Positions 46,750 to 55,900 of a stretch of DNA of 64,000 nucleotides are shown piece by piece (positions within the stretch are counted from its first letter, which is position 1; every line of letters begins with the position of its first letter). The DNA is from Gillisia mitskevichiae. GTDB lineage: Bacteria > Bacteroidota > Bacteroidia > Flavobacteriales > Flavobacteriaceae. The notes beneath the pieces are model-generated. The model did not search any database. It was not told the DNA's origin and worked only from the letters and a program-made list of their open reading frames with translations. Where the stretch lies: the NCBI RefSeq assembly GCF_003634585.1, contig NZ_RBLG01000003.1:310001-374000 (forward strand). Reading direction: 5' to 3'. Made by a program: the position numbers and the translations under genes.

Positions 46750-47637
46750 ATGAAAAACATAGCAGTAATTGGAGCAGGAACAATGGGAAACGGAATTGCC
46801 CATACTTTTGCACAAAGCGGATACAAGGTAAATTTAATAGATATTTCTAAGGAAAGCCTTCAAAAAGGATTGGATACTATTTCTAAGAATTTGGATAGAA
46901 TGGTCTCTAAAGAAAAGATCACAGAGGCTGATAAAAAGGCAACTTTAAAAAATATTCAAACCTTCATCGATATACCTTCAGGAGTAAAAAATGTTTCTTT
47001 AGTTGTGGAAGCTGCAACAGAAAATGAAGATCTAAAATTGAAGATCTTCGAACAATTAGATTCTAATTGTGATGAAGATACTATTCTTGCTACTAACACT
47101 TCTTCGATATCTATAACACAGATCGCTTCAAAGATATCTAATCCATCTCGAGTGATTGGAATGCATTTTATGAATCCGGTGCCGGTGATGAAATTGGTGG
47201 AGATCATTAGAGGATATAATACCAGTGATAAGGTTACTAAAACCATTATGAATCTTTCAGAAAAGCTTGGAAAGAGCCCCGTAGAGGTTAATGATTACCC
47301 TGGATTTGTGGCAAATAGAATTCTTATGCCGATGATAAACGAGGCAATAGAAACCCTTTACAATGGCGTTGCAGGGGTTTATGAGATAGATACGGTAATG
47401 AAGTTAGGAATGGCTCATCCAATGGGACCATTGCAACTTGCAGATTTTATTGGTCTGGATGTATGTCATTCTATCTTAGAAGTGATGTACAAAGGTTTCA
47501 AAAACCCTAAATATGCAGCTTGCCCTCTATTAACAAATATGGTTCGCGCAGGAAAACTAGGTGTGAAATCTGGGGAAGGATTCTATGATTATTCTGAAAA
47601 GAGAAAAGCTGAAAACGTTTCAAAACAATTCAGTTAA
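46750..47637 (+). CDS. hbd: 3-hydroxybutyryl-CoA dehydrogenase
   Basis: 295 residues from ATG 46750; an upstream in-frame ATG at 46699 reads into the repeat flank and is unlikely. VIGAGTMGNGIAHTFAQ is the NAD-binding motif, ATNTSSISIT and HFMNPVPVMKLVEII hold the catalytic Ser and His, and GFVANRILMPMINEA is the C-terminal domain motif. It oxidises 3-hydroxyacyl-CoA to 3-ketoacyl-CoA, or reverses it, in short-chain fatty acid metabolism. A stop-proximal hairpin follows. Confidence 0.93.
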   Translation: MKNIAVIGAGTMGNGIAHTFAQSGYKVNLIDISKESLQKGLDTISKNLDRMVSKEKITEADKKATLKNIQTFIDIPSGVKNVSLVVEAATENEDLKLKIFEQLDSNCDEDTILATNTSSISITQIASKISNPSRVIGMHFMNPVPVMKLVEIIRGYNTSDKVTKTIMNLSEKLGKSPVEVNDYPGFVANRILMPMINEAIETLYNGVAGVYEIDTVMKLGMAHPMGPLQLADFIGLDVCHSILEVMYKGFKNPKYAACPLLTNMVRAGKLGVKSGEGFYDYSEKRKAENVSKQFS

Positions 47638-47659
47638 ATAATAAAACACCTCATAAATT

Positions 47660-47684
47660 AAAGGGCATGTAAAGATGCTCTTTT
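47660..47684 (+). terminator. Terminator hairpin after hbd
   Basis: AAAGGGCAT and ATGCTCTTT pair over 9 bases with one G-U pair and a 6-base loop, followed by TT. Confidence 0.5.
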
Positions 47685-47709
47685 CATAATTTTTGAAACA
47701 GAAAATTCA

Positions 47710-48945
47710 TTGGCTAAAATAGTTCCGTTTAAAGCAGTAAGACCTACAAAAGATAAGGCTGGGATGGTTGCATCCAGACCTTACGAGAATTATAGCGTGG
47801 GGGAATTAAAAGCTCAATTGGAATACAACCCTTTTTCCTTTTTGCACATCATTAATCCTGGTTATAAATTTCAGCATGAAATAACAGGCGAGAAAAGGTT
47901 TCAGTTAGTAAAAAATAGATATCTCGAGTTTAAGGAAGAGGAAATTTTTATTCGGGATCAAACACCTTGTTATTACTTTTATAAAATATTAACTAGGACC
48001 AATATGTTCTCTGGAATTATCGCGGCTGCAAGTGTGCAGGATTACGAGGAGAATATTATTAAAAAACACGAAGACACCATCGCTTACCGAGAGAATCTTT
48101 TTAAAGATTATTTAAAAGTGGTTGGTTTTAATACAGAACCAGTACTCCTCACATACCCAGATTCAGAAATCATGGATAGCCTTATGCTAAAGGTGATGAA
48201 AGGAGAACCGGAGTATGAATTCTCTACTTACAACAAGGAGAAACATATTTTATGGAAAATAGATTCTCCCGAAAAAGTCGCGAAAATAAAAGCAGAATTT
48301 GAAGCTATGCCTGCACTTTATATAGCAGATGGACATCATAGAAGTGCTTCCTCCTATTTGCTTGCTAAGGAATCTAAGGATGCAAATCCAAATCACACTG
48401 GAGTCGAGCCATATAATTATTTTATGAGCTTTCTAATTCCCGAAAGCAAGCTGCAGATCTATGAATTTAGCCGAATGGTGAAAGATCTAAATGGCTTGAG
48501 TAAAGAGGAATTTTTAATGCAATTAGATCTTTGGTTCAGGATAGAAAGAAGAGGATTAGAAGTTTATACTCCATCCAAAAAGCATCATTTTAATATGTAT
48601 CTAGATGGAGAATTTTATTCCTTATATCTTCGGAAAACGAATTATGAGTTTACAGATTCCTTGAGTAGTTTGGATACTTATATTTTATATCAGAAGGTAT
48701 TAAAACCGATCTTGAACATTCAGGATCTTCGAAATGACGATAGAATTGAGTACATACATGGAAGAAATGACCTAATTGAGATCAAGACTCAAGTAGATAA
48801 TGGTAATTTTGCTGTTGGGTTTGGCATGCTACCTTTAGTTATAGACGAAATAAAAAAAGTTGCAGACGAAGGTTTAACAATGCCTCCAAAAAGCACATAT
48901 ATAGAACCTAAGCTAAGAAGTGGATTAACGATCTATGAATTTTGA
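47710..48945 (+). CDS. DUF1015 family protein
   Basis: 411 residues starting at TTG 47710; the N-terminus MAKIVPFKAVRPT is typical of the family and no ATG fits. YIADGHHRSASS is the conserved His-rich core motif, and FLIPESKLQIYEFSRMVKDL follows. DUF1015 proteins often sit near serine synthesis genes (SerA/SerC) and some act as serine or phosphoserine-related kinases, but no ser gene is adjacent here. Role inferred only. Confidence 0.88.
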   Translation: MAKIVPFKAVRPTKDKAGMVASRPYENYSVGELKAQLEYNPFSFLHIINPGYKFQHEITGEKRFQLVKNRYLEFKEEEIFIRDQTPCYYFYKILTRTNMFSGIIAAASVQDYEENIIKKHEDTIAYRENLFKDYLKVVGFNTEPVLLTYPDSEIMDSLMLKVMKGEPEYEFSTYNKEKHILWKIDSPEKVAKIKAEFEAMPALYIADGHHRSASSYLLAKESKDANPNHTGVEPYNYFMSFLIPESKLQIYEFSRMVKDLNGLSKEEFLMQLDLWFRIERRGLEVYTPSKKHHFNMYLDGEFYSLYLRKTNYEFTDSLSSLDTYILYQKVLKPILNIQDLRNDDRIEYIHGRNDLIEIKTQVDNGNFAVGFGMLPLVIDEIKKVADEGLTMPPKSTYIEPKLRSGLTIYEF

Positions 48946-48990
48946 ATTAATAATAATCTTGTAAGGTCTAATAATTACCTAATTTAGAGA

Positions 48991-49650
48991 ATGGAAATTT
49001 CCGAAAATATTAAAAGATACAAAGAAGAACTTGGAGAAAAAGTGAGTCTTGTTGCTATTTCTAAAACAAAACCAAACAGTGATTTACTAGAAGCTTACGA
49101 AGGTGGTCAAAGATTGTTTGGTGAGAACAAGATCCAAGAAATGGCAGAGAAGTGGGAAAGTCTTCCAAAAGACATAGAATGGCATATGGTTGGCCATGTA
49201 CAACGCAACAAGGTGAAATACATGGCACCATTTGTGAGTTTAATTCACGCTGTGGATAGTCTTAAATTATTAAAAGAAATCAACAAAGAAGCAGAAAAGA
49301 ACGAGAGAACGATCTCTTGTTTGCTCCAAATAAAAATTGCTGAAGAAGAATCTAAATTCGGTTTAGACGCTGAAGAAGCAAAGGAGATCTTGGCTTCAGA
49401 AGAATTTTCAGAATTAAAAAATATCCAAGTAAAAGGATTAATGGGAATGGCTACGTTCTCTGATGATGAAGCAAAAGTAAGGGGAGAATTCGATTACTTA
49501 AAATCTGTTTACGAAGATTTCAAGAAAAAGCAAACTCAATTTGAGATACTTTCTATGGGAATGAGTGGCGATTATAAAATAGCAGTAAGCTGCGGGAGTA
49601 ATATGGTGCGAATAGGAAGTGCTATATTTGGAGAACGGAATTATAATTAA
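48991..49650 (+). CDS. YggS-type PLP homeostasis protein
   Basis: 219 residues, single fold-type III barrel without the extra decarboxylase domain. Lys25 in AISKTKP is the PLP lysine; GENKIQEM, WHMVGHVQRNKVKY, GLMGMATFSDD and SMGMSGDYKIA are conserved. It carries PLP and helps balance the cell's vitamin B6 pool. It ends 14 bases before the exonuclease gene, so the two may share a transcript. Named by family. Confidence 0.94.
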   Translation: MEISENIKRYKEELGEKVSLVAISKTKPNSDLLEAYEGGQRLFGENKIQEMAEKWESLPKDIEWHMVGHVQRNKVKYMAPFVSLIHAVDSLKLLKEINKEAEKNERTISCLLQIKIAEEESKFGLDAEEAKEILASEEFSELKNIQVKGLMGMATFSDDEAKVRGEFDYLKSVYEDFKKKQTQFEILSMGMSGDYKIAVSCGSNMVRIGSAIFGERNYN

Positions 49651-49664
49651 GAAGAAAAGAATTT

Positions 49665-51047
49665 TTGTACGCAATATTAGACATAGAAACTACCGGTGGT
49701 AAGTATAATGAAGAAGGAATTACAGAAATAGCCATTTATAAATTTGATGGTTCCAAAGTAGTAGATCAATTTATTAGTCTTGTTAATCCAGAACAACCCA
49801 TCCAACCATTTGTAGTTGGCCTTACGGGTATTAATAATGACATGCTTCGCAATGCCCCTAAATTCTATGAGGTTGCAAAGCGAATTGTAGAGATCACTAC
49901 GGGATGTATCGTGGTTGCCCATAATTCTAAATTCGATCATAGAATTTTAAGATTGGAATTTCGCAGATTAGGTTTCGATTTTGAACGAAAAACCCTTTGT
50001 ACCGTTGAGTTATCTAAAAAATTGATCCCAGGACAAGGTTCTTATAGTTTAGGAAAACTCGTAAAATCTTTAGGAATCCCTTTAAGTGACAGGCACAGAG
50101 CCAATGGAGATGCACAGGCAACCGTTAAGTTGTTTAAAATGCTAATGGCAAAAGACCTGGAAAAAGAGATCCTTAAAGCTTCTGTTAGAAACGAGCCTTC
50201 CAAACAAATAGACACCAAACTCATTCAGATAATAGATGAATTACCTTCTATAACAGGCGTTTATTACCTGCATAATGATGATGGTGAGATCATATACATT
50301 GGTAAAAGTAAGAATATAAGAAAACGCATTAATCAGCATTTCACGAACGATCATCACAAGTCTAAAGAAGTTCAGAAGGAAGTTGCCTCTGTTAGTTTTG
50401 AAGCTACTGGGAATGAACTGATCGCCTTGCTGAAGGAAAATGAAGAGATCAAACAGAATAAACCCAAATATAATAAGGCACTTAAAAAGAATATTTTTAA
50501 TTACGCCCTATATCAATTTACAGATGAAAATGGGTATATCAATCTAAAGATCGCAAGATCTGATTCTCGTAAAAAGAGCATTACAACATTCACAAATTTA
50601 CAGCAGGCAAAATCTGTTTTGCATAATATTGTAGAGAAACATCAGCTTTGTCAAAAATTAACTGGATTGCATTTGGGAACTGGGAATTGCTTTAGTTATA
50701 CCATTAAATCTTGTAAGGGAGCTTGTGTAGAAGTAGAAACTCCAGAGGAATATAACTCCCGAGTTTTAGAGGTAATAGCATTGCATAGTTTTCAAAATCA
50801 AAATATATTGGTGATAGATCGCGGAAGAGAAATAGATGAAAAAAGCGCCTTATTGATAGAAGAAGGAGAATTTAAAGGAATAGGCTTTTTCAACTTAAAT
50901 CATCAAATGAATAATTTGGATATTGTTCGTTCTATAATAACTCCTATGACCAATGATAAAGATGCCAGACATATTATTCAAAGCTATCTTAGAAAGAATA
51001 ATAAATTAAAGATCATTCAACTCGCTACGCAGAATACTGGGATATAA
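49665..51047 (+). CDS. DEDD exonuclease fused to a GIY-YIG (UvrC-like) nuclease
   Basis: 460 residues starting at TTG 49665; YAILDIETTGG directly after it leaves no room for another start. Residues 1-165 form a DnaQ-like 3'-5' exonuclease with DIETTG, HNSKFDHRIL and HRANGDA, giving the catalytic acids and His. About 190-270 is a GIY-YIG domain (GVYYLHNDDGEIIYIGKSKNI). The C-terminal part resembles the UvrC-associated region. This domain order is found in Cho-like and DNA-polymerase-III-epsilon-like repair proteins. It probably acts in DNA repair. Confidence 0.9.
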   Translation: MYAILDIETTGGKYNEEGITEIAIYKFDGSKVVDQFISLVNPEQPIQPFVVGLTGINNDMLRNAPKFYEVAKRIVEITTGCIVVAHNSKFDHRILRLEFRRLGFDFERKTLCTVELSKKLIPGQGSYSLGKLVKSLGIPLSDRHRANGDAQATVKLFKMLMAKDLEKEILKASVRNEPSKQIDTKLIQIIDELPSITGVYYLHNDDGEIIYIGKSKNIRKRINQHFTNDHHKSKEVQKEVASVSFEATGNELIALLKENEEIKQNKPKYNKALKKNIFNYALYQFTDENGYINLKIARSDSRKKSITTFTNLQQAKSVLHNIVEKHQLCQKLTGLHLGTGNCFSYTIKSCKGACVEVETPEEYNSRVLEVIALHSFQNQNILVIDRGREIDEKSALLIEEGEFKGIGFFNLNHQMNNLDIVRSIITPMTNDKDARHIIQSYLRKNNKLKIIQLATQNTGI

Positions 51048-51093
51048 TAATCAATCTCATTTTTATTTGACAATTCTAGGTTTTATCTCTTAA

Positions 51094-51981
51094 TTGCAGA
51101 AAATCGCTAACTTTAGATCTAATTTAAAATCTCCATATTTGAACAAAATTCACTTCGATAAAGATCATGCTGCTTGGAGAGTAAAGCTTTATCATATTAT
51201 TTATGGGGCAGACACTCGTTTAGGTAAGTTGTTTGATGTAGTTCTCCTTATTCTTATAGTATTAAGTATTATTCTAGTAATGCTGGAAAGCGTTTCTAGT
51301 TATAATATTAAATTCCACGATCAGTTTTATATCGCAGAATGGATAATTACTATTTTCTTTAGTATAGAATATATTCTAAGGATCATTACAATTAATAAAC
51401 CTAAGAATTATATTTTTAGTTTTTATGGAATCGTAGATCTACTCTCCACCATCCCATCTTACATTATCTTTTTTGTTGGAGGAAGCAATATGTTTTTGGC
51501 AGTACGAGCCTTGCGCTTACTTAGAGTTTTCAGGATTCTAAAAGTGACAAGATATATTGGGGAATCACAAAAATTAATAAGCGCCTTAAAAAACAGTAGG
51601 GCCAAGATAAGTATCTTTCTATTTGCCGTACTCATAATATGTATTATTACAGGTACGTTAATGTATTTGGTGGAAGGTCCCGAAAATGGCTTTACAAATA
51701 TTCCCTTAAGCATCTACTGGTGTATAGTTACTCTTACTACGGTTGGCTTTGGAGATATTCACCCTTTAACCCCTTTAGGAAGATTTATCGCATCATTTAT
51801 AATGATCGTAGGTTATGGTGTGATCGCTGTTCCTACGGGAATCGTTGGAGCAGAAATCTCTAAGGACATGAGTAAAGGAGATGCAATAAAACCTTTTACA
51901 TGTGTTAACTGTGGTGAAAAAGAGCATAAAATTTCATCTGAATTTTGTCATAATTGTGGTAAAAAATTAAATGAAAACTAA
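51094..51981 (+). CDS. Voltage-gated-type potassium channel with zinc-ribbon tail
   Basis: 295 residues; the start is TTG 51094, with TTG 51139 as alternative, since no ATG precedes the first membrane helix. Six membrane segments follow, with a charged S4-like helix (VRALRLLRVFRILKVTRYI), and the selectivity filter TLTTVGFGDIHPL. The C-terminus carries CVNCG and CHNCG, a small zinc ribbon. It should conduct K+ across the inner membrane. The last bases overlap miaA by 11. Confidence 0.9.
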   Translation: MQKIANFRSNLKSPYLNKIHFDKDHAAWRVKLYHIIYGADTRLGKLFDVVLLILIVLSIILVMLESVSSYNIKFHDQFYIAEWIITIFFSIEYILRIITINKPKNYIFSFYGIVDLLSTIPSYIIFFVGGSNMFLAVRALRLLRVFRILKVTRYIGESQKLISALKNSRAKISIFLFAVLIICIITGTLMYLVEGPENGFTNIPLSIYWCIVTLTTVGFGDIHPLTPLGRFIASFIMIVGYGVIAVPTGIVGAEISKDMSKGDAIKPFTCVNCGEKEHKISSEFCHNCGKKLNEN

Positions 51982-52891
51982 TATTCTTATAAGTATTGTA
52001 GGGCCAACTGCCATTGGAAAAACAGCTTTGAGCATTAAGCTTGCACGTACATTTAGGACAGAGATCCTCTCTGCAGATTCCAGACAGTTTTACAAAGAGA
52101 TCCCTATTGGCACTGCCGCTCCTAATAAAAAAGAACTGGCTGCAGCCCCCCATCATTTTATTCAAAATAGATCTATTGAAGAAGATTACTCTGTGGGGGA
52201 TTATGAGCGGGAAGCTATAAAAAAATTAGAAGAACTTTTTAAAGCACATCAGGTGCTTATCTTGGTTGGGGGCAGCGGACTATATATTAAAAGTTTGATC
52301 GAAGGCTTAGATAATTTTCCAGAGATAGAGCAAGAAATTAGAGAGCAACTAAACGATAGGCTACTAAATGAAGGTTTAGAAGTTTTAAAAACGGAGTTAG
52401 AACAACTTGATCCAGAGTACTATAATAAGATAGACAACAACAATCCACATAGAGTAATTAGGGCATTAGAAGTTTGTATTGGTTCTGGGAATACATTTAC
52501 ATCTTATTTAAATCAACCTAAACCTATTAGAAATTTTAAAACTATTTCTATTGGCCTTAGCGCAGATAGAGAAGAAATTTACGAGCGCATTAATCGCAGA
52601 GTAGATATAATGATGGACGAAGGATTGCTGGAGGAAGCACAAACTTTATATCCAAAAAGGAGATTAAATGCTTTAAACACCGTAGGCTATAAAGAGTTAT
52701 TTTCCTTTTTTGAAGGCAGAATAGATCTTGAAACCGCTGTAGAACAGATCAAGATGAACTCTCGAAGGTATGCTAAACGACAGTTAACTTGGTTTCGGAA
52801 AAATGAAAATACCACATGGTTTAATTACAAAACGCCATTTTCGGATATTGAGGATTTTATCAAGACTGAAATTCAAGAAAAATATAGCTAG
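51971..52891 (+). CDS. miaA: tRNA dimethylallyltransferase
   Basis: 306 residues. GPTAIGKTAL is the P-loop, LSADSRQFYKEIPIGTAAP the substrate-binding block, VGGSGLYIKSLIEGL and NTVGYKELFSFF further motifs. It transfers a dimethylallyl group to A37 of tRNAs that read UNN codons. It starts inside the end of the channel gene, so translation of the two is coupled. Confidence 0.96.
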   Translation: MKTNILISIVGPTAIGKTALSIKLARTFRTEILSADSRQFYKEIPIGTAAPNKKELAAAPHHFIQNRSIEEDYSVGDYEREAIKKLEELFKAHQVLILVGGSGLYIKSLIEGLDNFPEIEQEIREQLNDRLLNEGLEVLKTELEQLDPEYYNKIDNNNPHRVIRALEVCIGSGNTFTSYLNQPKPIRNFKTISIGLSADREEIYERINRRVDIMMDEGLLEEAQTLYPKRRLNALNTVGYKELFSFFEGRIDLETAVEQIKMNSRRYAKRQLTWFRKNENTTWFNYKTPFSDIEDFIKTEIQEKYS

Positions 52892-52973
52892 ACTAAAAAT
52901 CGCTTAACTTATTTCCAGCTTCTTCATTATAAAAACTCTGCATTCTGAAAGACATCTTTAGGCTTCGTAATTC

Positions 52974-55900
52974 TTATTCTATAATCACTCTCTTGATCTC
53001 TATTCCTTCTGAAGTAAATAACTTCAAAACGTAAACGGCATTTTGCACTCCACTAAGATCCATAGAATATTGAAAGTCTGTTTCAGAAAAATCCTTGAAT
53101 AAGATCATTCTTCCTCGAAAGTCGAAGATCTCTACCCGCTGAATAGTAACTCCAGAAGGTGTTGCGAATTGAAATGGTCCCGAGGTAGGATTTGGATAGA
53201 TATAGATATATTCTACTCCAGGCAAAGGATTAATATTACAATCTCCGGTAACCGTAACTATTGCAGTTGTACTACTGGAATTACCACTAGAATCTGTAGC
53301 CGTAAAGGTTACTATATTTTCTCCAAGCTCCTTACATCCAAAAGTTAGTTTGCTAATATTAAAGCTTAAATTCCCGCAGTTATCTGAAGATCCATTATCT
53401 AACATCTCTGCAGTGATGCTTACAGATCCAAATTCATTTAAAGCTACGCTAATGTCTTTTACTCTAACTAAAGGTGCAGATGTATCCTTAACAATCACTT
53501 CAACCTCGCAAGAGCCTTGAATAGTACCATTAGTATAAGTTAATTGAATATCATTACTACCCTTATCTGCACAAGTAAAAATTGATTTATCAATTGAAAA
53601 CTCATAACCTGCGCCGTTGCCAGTATATAGATCTTCAGGTTTTATTTGCGCTTCTCCATTTTCATCAAGTTCAATGATCAAAGATTCTATACATGAAAAG
53701 TCGGGAGCATTCTCATCGTACGGCAACACCTTCACTATTGTTTCACAAAAATCTGAATTTCCTGCAGCATCTGTCACAGTAAATAATACCGTATTTTCAC
53801 CAAGATCGGCACTGGTAAAAATAGATTGAGACAGTGTTTTAGAGATTATTCCACAAGCATCATAAGAATTATCATCAACGCTATCTGGATTCAAGCTAGC
53901 TTGCCCGTTTGCATTTAGCATTAAATCCATAGATTCTATACAGATGGCAACAGGCGATGTAGCATCTTCAACCATAACTTTGAAAACACAAGTAGTAGTT
54001 CCTACATCTCCTTTAGCTGATAATATTATATCTGTATTTTTATTAATAAATGATCCTGGCAATGGATTTTGAGTTACCTCAGCCTCAAAATTAACTTGAG
54101 AAAGTGGAGTGTAATCTGGCAGTAGAAACTGGCAATTTTCATCTAGCTTTTCAAATTGAGTACTGGGGCAATTTAATTCAATATCTGGATTAGATGATGT
54201 AATATTAACAATAAAAGAACAGCTATCAGGATTTCCTGAGGCATCAATTACAGTTAACAATACCTCTGTAGACTCATAAATAATTGTACCTACTTCTGGC
54301 TGTTGTTTAAACTCCGCAATGAAGCAATTATCACTATAAGTAGAAGTTAATATATAATTTGGTAATTGAAAACCTTCTCCTTCCGTGATGGTTTCGTTTT
54401 GCTCACCGGGACAGATAATAAGTGGATTTATAGAATCTATTGCAATTAAATTAACCTCACAAGTATCTACTTGATCCTCAAACTTAGCAGTAATGATAAG
54501 TTGAAGTGAACCATTAACTCGAAATCCAGGTGTTATATTTTGAGTTACAACTGCACCATCTATATTAGTAGTTATGGTTGATGCAATATCTGGGATAAGG
54601 TAGCTACAATTTGAATCCACCTCAAAAGTTCGATTTTCGGGGCAATTTAGAATTTGAAGTTCTGTTTCTTCATAAAATATTACTTCAAAATTACAGCTGC
54701 TTTGGTTGTTATTATTATCGGTAATGGTGAATTCAATTCTGGTGTCTTCAGAAATAACAACGCCCGGCTGTGGAGTTTGGGAGTATGTGAAACTATCTGA
54801 ACAATTATCTGTAATTGTTAAGAGTGAGAAATAATCTTCAATCTCATATTCTTTTGAGCCGGTATATGGAACAAAGATATCATTTGGGCAGATGACTGCA
54901 GGTGGACTCTGATCTTCCAAATTAACTAGAAACTGGCAACTTCCAGCTTCTTCCCCTTCAGATCCGTCAAACACGCGTAGTGTTAGCGTTAAAACATTCC
55001 CATTTCTAACTTGTGTTTGGATAAAGAAAGGCTCATTCTCAAAATTTTCAAAATTTGTAATCCTATTAGAATAATCTGGTACTGTAAAAGTACAGTTCTC
55101 ATCCAATTCTAGGATAGTAGTCTGATTTGGATCTGGACAATCAAAAGTTGGAGATTGTTTTTCATTTTCAGTAATTGTAATATCAAAACTACAGATTGCT
55201 TTATTTCCGTTAGGATCGGTTACTACAAAAGTATTGGTAGTAGTTCCCACTGGAAATTCGCTGCCGGAAGCAAAACCAGCAGTTTGTATACTACTAGCCC
55301 CAAGACAGTTATCATTAAAACTAATTGCTGTATAAGTGATTACTTTTCCTGTTTCTCCAAATCCAACAGTTTCTGAAATATCATCAGGACACGAAATAGT
55401 TGGATTTTCATTATCTACTACGGTAATGGTAAAACTACATTCATCTATTAATCCGGCTCCATCGGTAGCTCTAAAACTTATTATTGTTTCTCCAACAGGA
55501 AAAATATCTCCAGAATTTAAATCGATATTGTCTGTTCTAACAATTGTAATTTCTTCCCCAGAATTATCTGTTGCGGTAGCAGTTGCAAATGTTACCATTG
55601 CTCCACATTTACCGGAATCCACATTTTTGGTGATAGAAGCAGGACAAGTAATTACAGGTTTTTCAATATCTGTTCCAGCGACAGCATTAACGGTTACCGT
55701 AAAACTGCAAATCGCAAAGTTTCCTGCTCCATCTGTTGCTGTATATTCTACTAATGTAGGACCAATGGGAAACTGACTTCCAGATGCCAATCCTTTTGTG
55801 CGTGTAACTTTGGCAGAACAGTTATCTGTTGCGGTGGCAGGAGCATAAGTAACTATTGCAAAATTTTCACCCGGATTAGTATTTATAGTAATATTACTTG

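Noticed and set aside
55336-55776. 146-codon plus-strand ORF inside the HYR-repeat gene
   Set aside because: It lies antisense to a strongly supported repeat protein and has no recognisable domain; it reflects the repetitive codon pattern of the other strand.
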